Origin: Methanosarcina sp.
GTDB lineage: Archaea > Halobacteriota > Methanosarcinia > Methanosarcinales > Methanosarcinaceae
Assembly (NCBI GenBank): GCA_003157235.1
Contig: PMJC01000407.1
Location: 557-7,384, forward strand
Direction of reading: 5' to 3'
DNA length: 6,828 nt
The position numbers were made by a program, and so were the translations under genes. Shown here in pieces: positions 6,469 to 6,828 of this stretch (position 1 is the stretch's first letter; each line of letters begins with the position of its first letter). Under the pieces are notes generated by a model, which saw only the letters and a program-made list of their open reading frames with translations, was not told where the DNA came from and did no database searches.

Positions 6469-6514
6469 TAAGATAAGAAAATAAAAAGGACTACAAAAAA
6501 ATTGACTTATCTTA
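6469..6514. repeat. 9-bp inverted repeat upstream of the galT-like gene
   Basis: TAAGATAAG (6469-6477) and CTTATCTTA (6506-6514) are exact reverse complements, 28 bases apart. They lie about 70-115 bases before the coding start at 6586, in the promoter zone. They could be paired half-sites for a regulator or a hairpin in the leader. No clear TATA box is seen close by. Confidence 0.4.
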
Positions 6515-6571
6515 TCAAATCTCTAACAATCAAGAAGAAAAAAAATCAAAACGATGCAACTAAGAATCAAT

Positions 6572-6576
6572 GAGGT
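6572..6576 (+). promoter_or_regulatory. surviving ribosome binding site of the galT-like gene
   Basis: GAGGT lies nine bases before the ATA that occupies the start position at 6586-6588. It matches the GAGGT used by the DUF1259 gene in this window, and it supports 6586 as the original start. Confidence 0.5.
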
Positions 6577-6585
6577 TTACCTTAT

Positions 6586-6828
6586 ATATCAGAAATCAGA
6601 AAGCATTATTTTCTTTTCGAATACTGCATAATTGCTGAAGAAAGAACTAAAAGACCTTCGGACTTTGCAGAAGAAGCTGAAAATTTAGCGAAATAAAGTC
6701 CTATAAGTTGCTCTTTTTGCGGAGGAGCTGAAGACGATACTCCCCTAGCTACTGCAGTATATAAAAATGGGAAAATTTTTGCAGATACTCCTGAAAAGAG
6801 AATACTTAACTGGGATTTTCGCTGTTTT
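6586..6828 (+). pseudogene. galT: galactose-1-phosphate uridylyltransferase-like gene, 5' part, start codon lost and stop at codon 37
   Basis: The frame from 6586 reads (I)SEIRKHYFLFEYCIIAEER, then TKRPSDF, then TAA at 6694-6696, then C-S-F-C, GGAEDDTP, TAVYKNGKIFADTP and NWDFRCF up to the window edge. This is the N-terminal order of GalT proteins: the R-K-x-[YF]-x-L-D/E-x-[WY]-x-I-I-A start, KRP-x-D-F, a zinc-binding C-x2-C, the G-x-E-[DE]-x-TP motif and NWD-x-R-x-F. GalT exchanges UMP between UDP-glucose and galactose-1-phosphate (Leloir pathway) in the cytoplasm. The HxH active site lies beyond the window. The first codon is ATA where ATG is expected, and codon 37 is TAA, so no normal product could be made from here. 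An in-frame TGA at 6571-6573 excludes an upstream start. The family could also be a related HIT-superfamily nucleotidyltransferase. Whether the 3' part is also broken cannot be seen. Confidence 0.75.

Overview
The window looks like a low-density, AT-rich stretch of a methanogenic archaeon, most likely Methanosarcina. I infer this from four things: archaeal TATA-type promoters without bacterial -35/-10 pairs, GAGGT/GGAG ribosome binding sites, long AT-rich spacers, and protein types (a PheRS-like FDX-ACB protein, a two-domain DUF1259 secreted protein, a GalT-like protein) that occur together in such genomes. No database search was possible, so the genus is an inference.

Layout. 1-339 (+) is the 3' end of a gene whose product ends in a ferredoxin-fold anticodon-binding (FDX-ACB) domain. 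340-810 is a spacer. 811-1747 (+) is a TTG-started, signal-peptide-bearing DUF1259 (LppY/LpqO-type) gene with two in-frame TAG codons and one frameshift. 1748-2028 lies between convergent genes and holds a T-rich terminator and three inverted repeats. 2029-3547 (-) is the most informative reading: pieces that look like separate small ORFs are one decayed gene of about 505 codons. It has an N-terminal winged-helix region and a C-terminal cysteine cluster, and is broken by three TAA codons, one frameshift and one TAG. 3548-3748 is a divergent promoter region. 3749-4071 (+) carries a possible 33-codon ORF coupled by an ATGA overlap to a 74-aa helical, HEAT-like small protein. 4548-4787 is an uncertain ORF with an equally good antisense reading. 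5125-5340 (+) is a convincing 71-aa protein with two membrane segments, a TATA box and a ribosome binding site. 5341-6585 has no intact gene, only possible relics and palindromes. 6586-6828 (+) is the 5' part of a galactose-1-phosphate uridylyltransferase-like gene whose start codon reads ATA and which has an in-frame TAA at codon 37.

The main theme is gene decay: three recognisable genes (DUF1259, winged-helix protein, galT-like) are each disrupted, usually with the flanking expression signals still visible. If the organism decodes UAG as pyrrolysine, the two TAG codons in the DUF1259 gene and the one in the winged-helix gene need not be stops, but the frameshifts and TAA codons would still block full-length products. 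I see no intact multi-gene system, CRISPR array, tRNA or rRNA gene, or complete insertion sequence.
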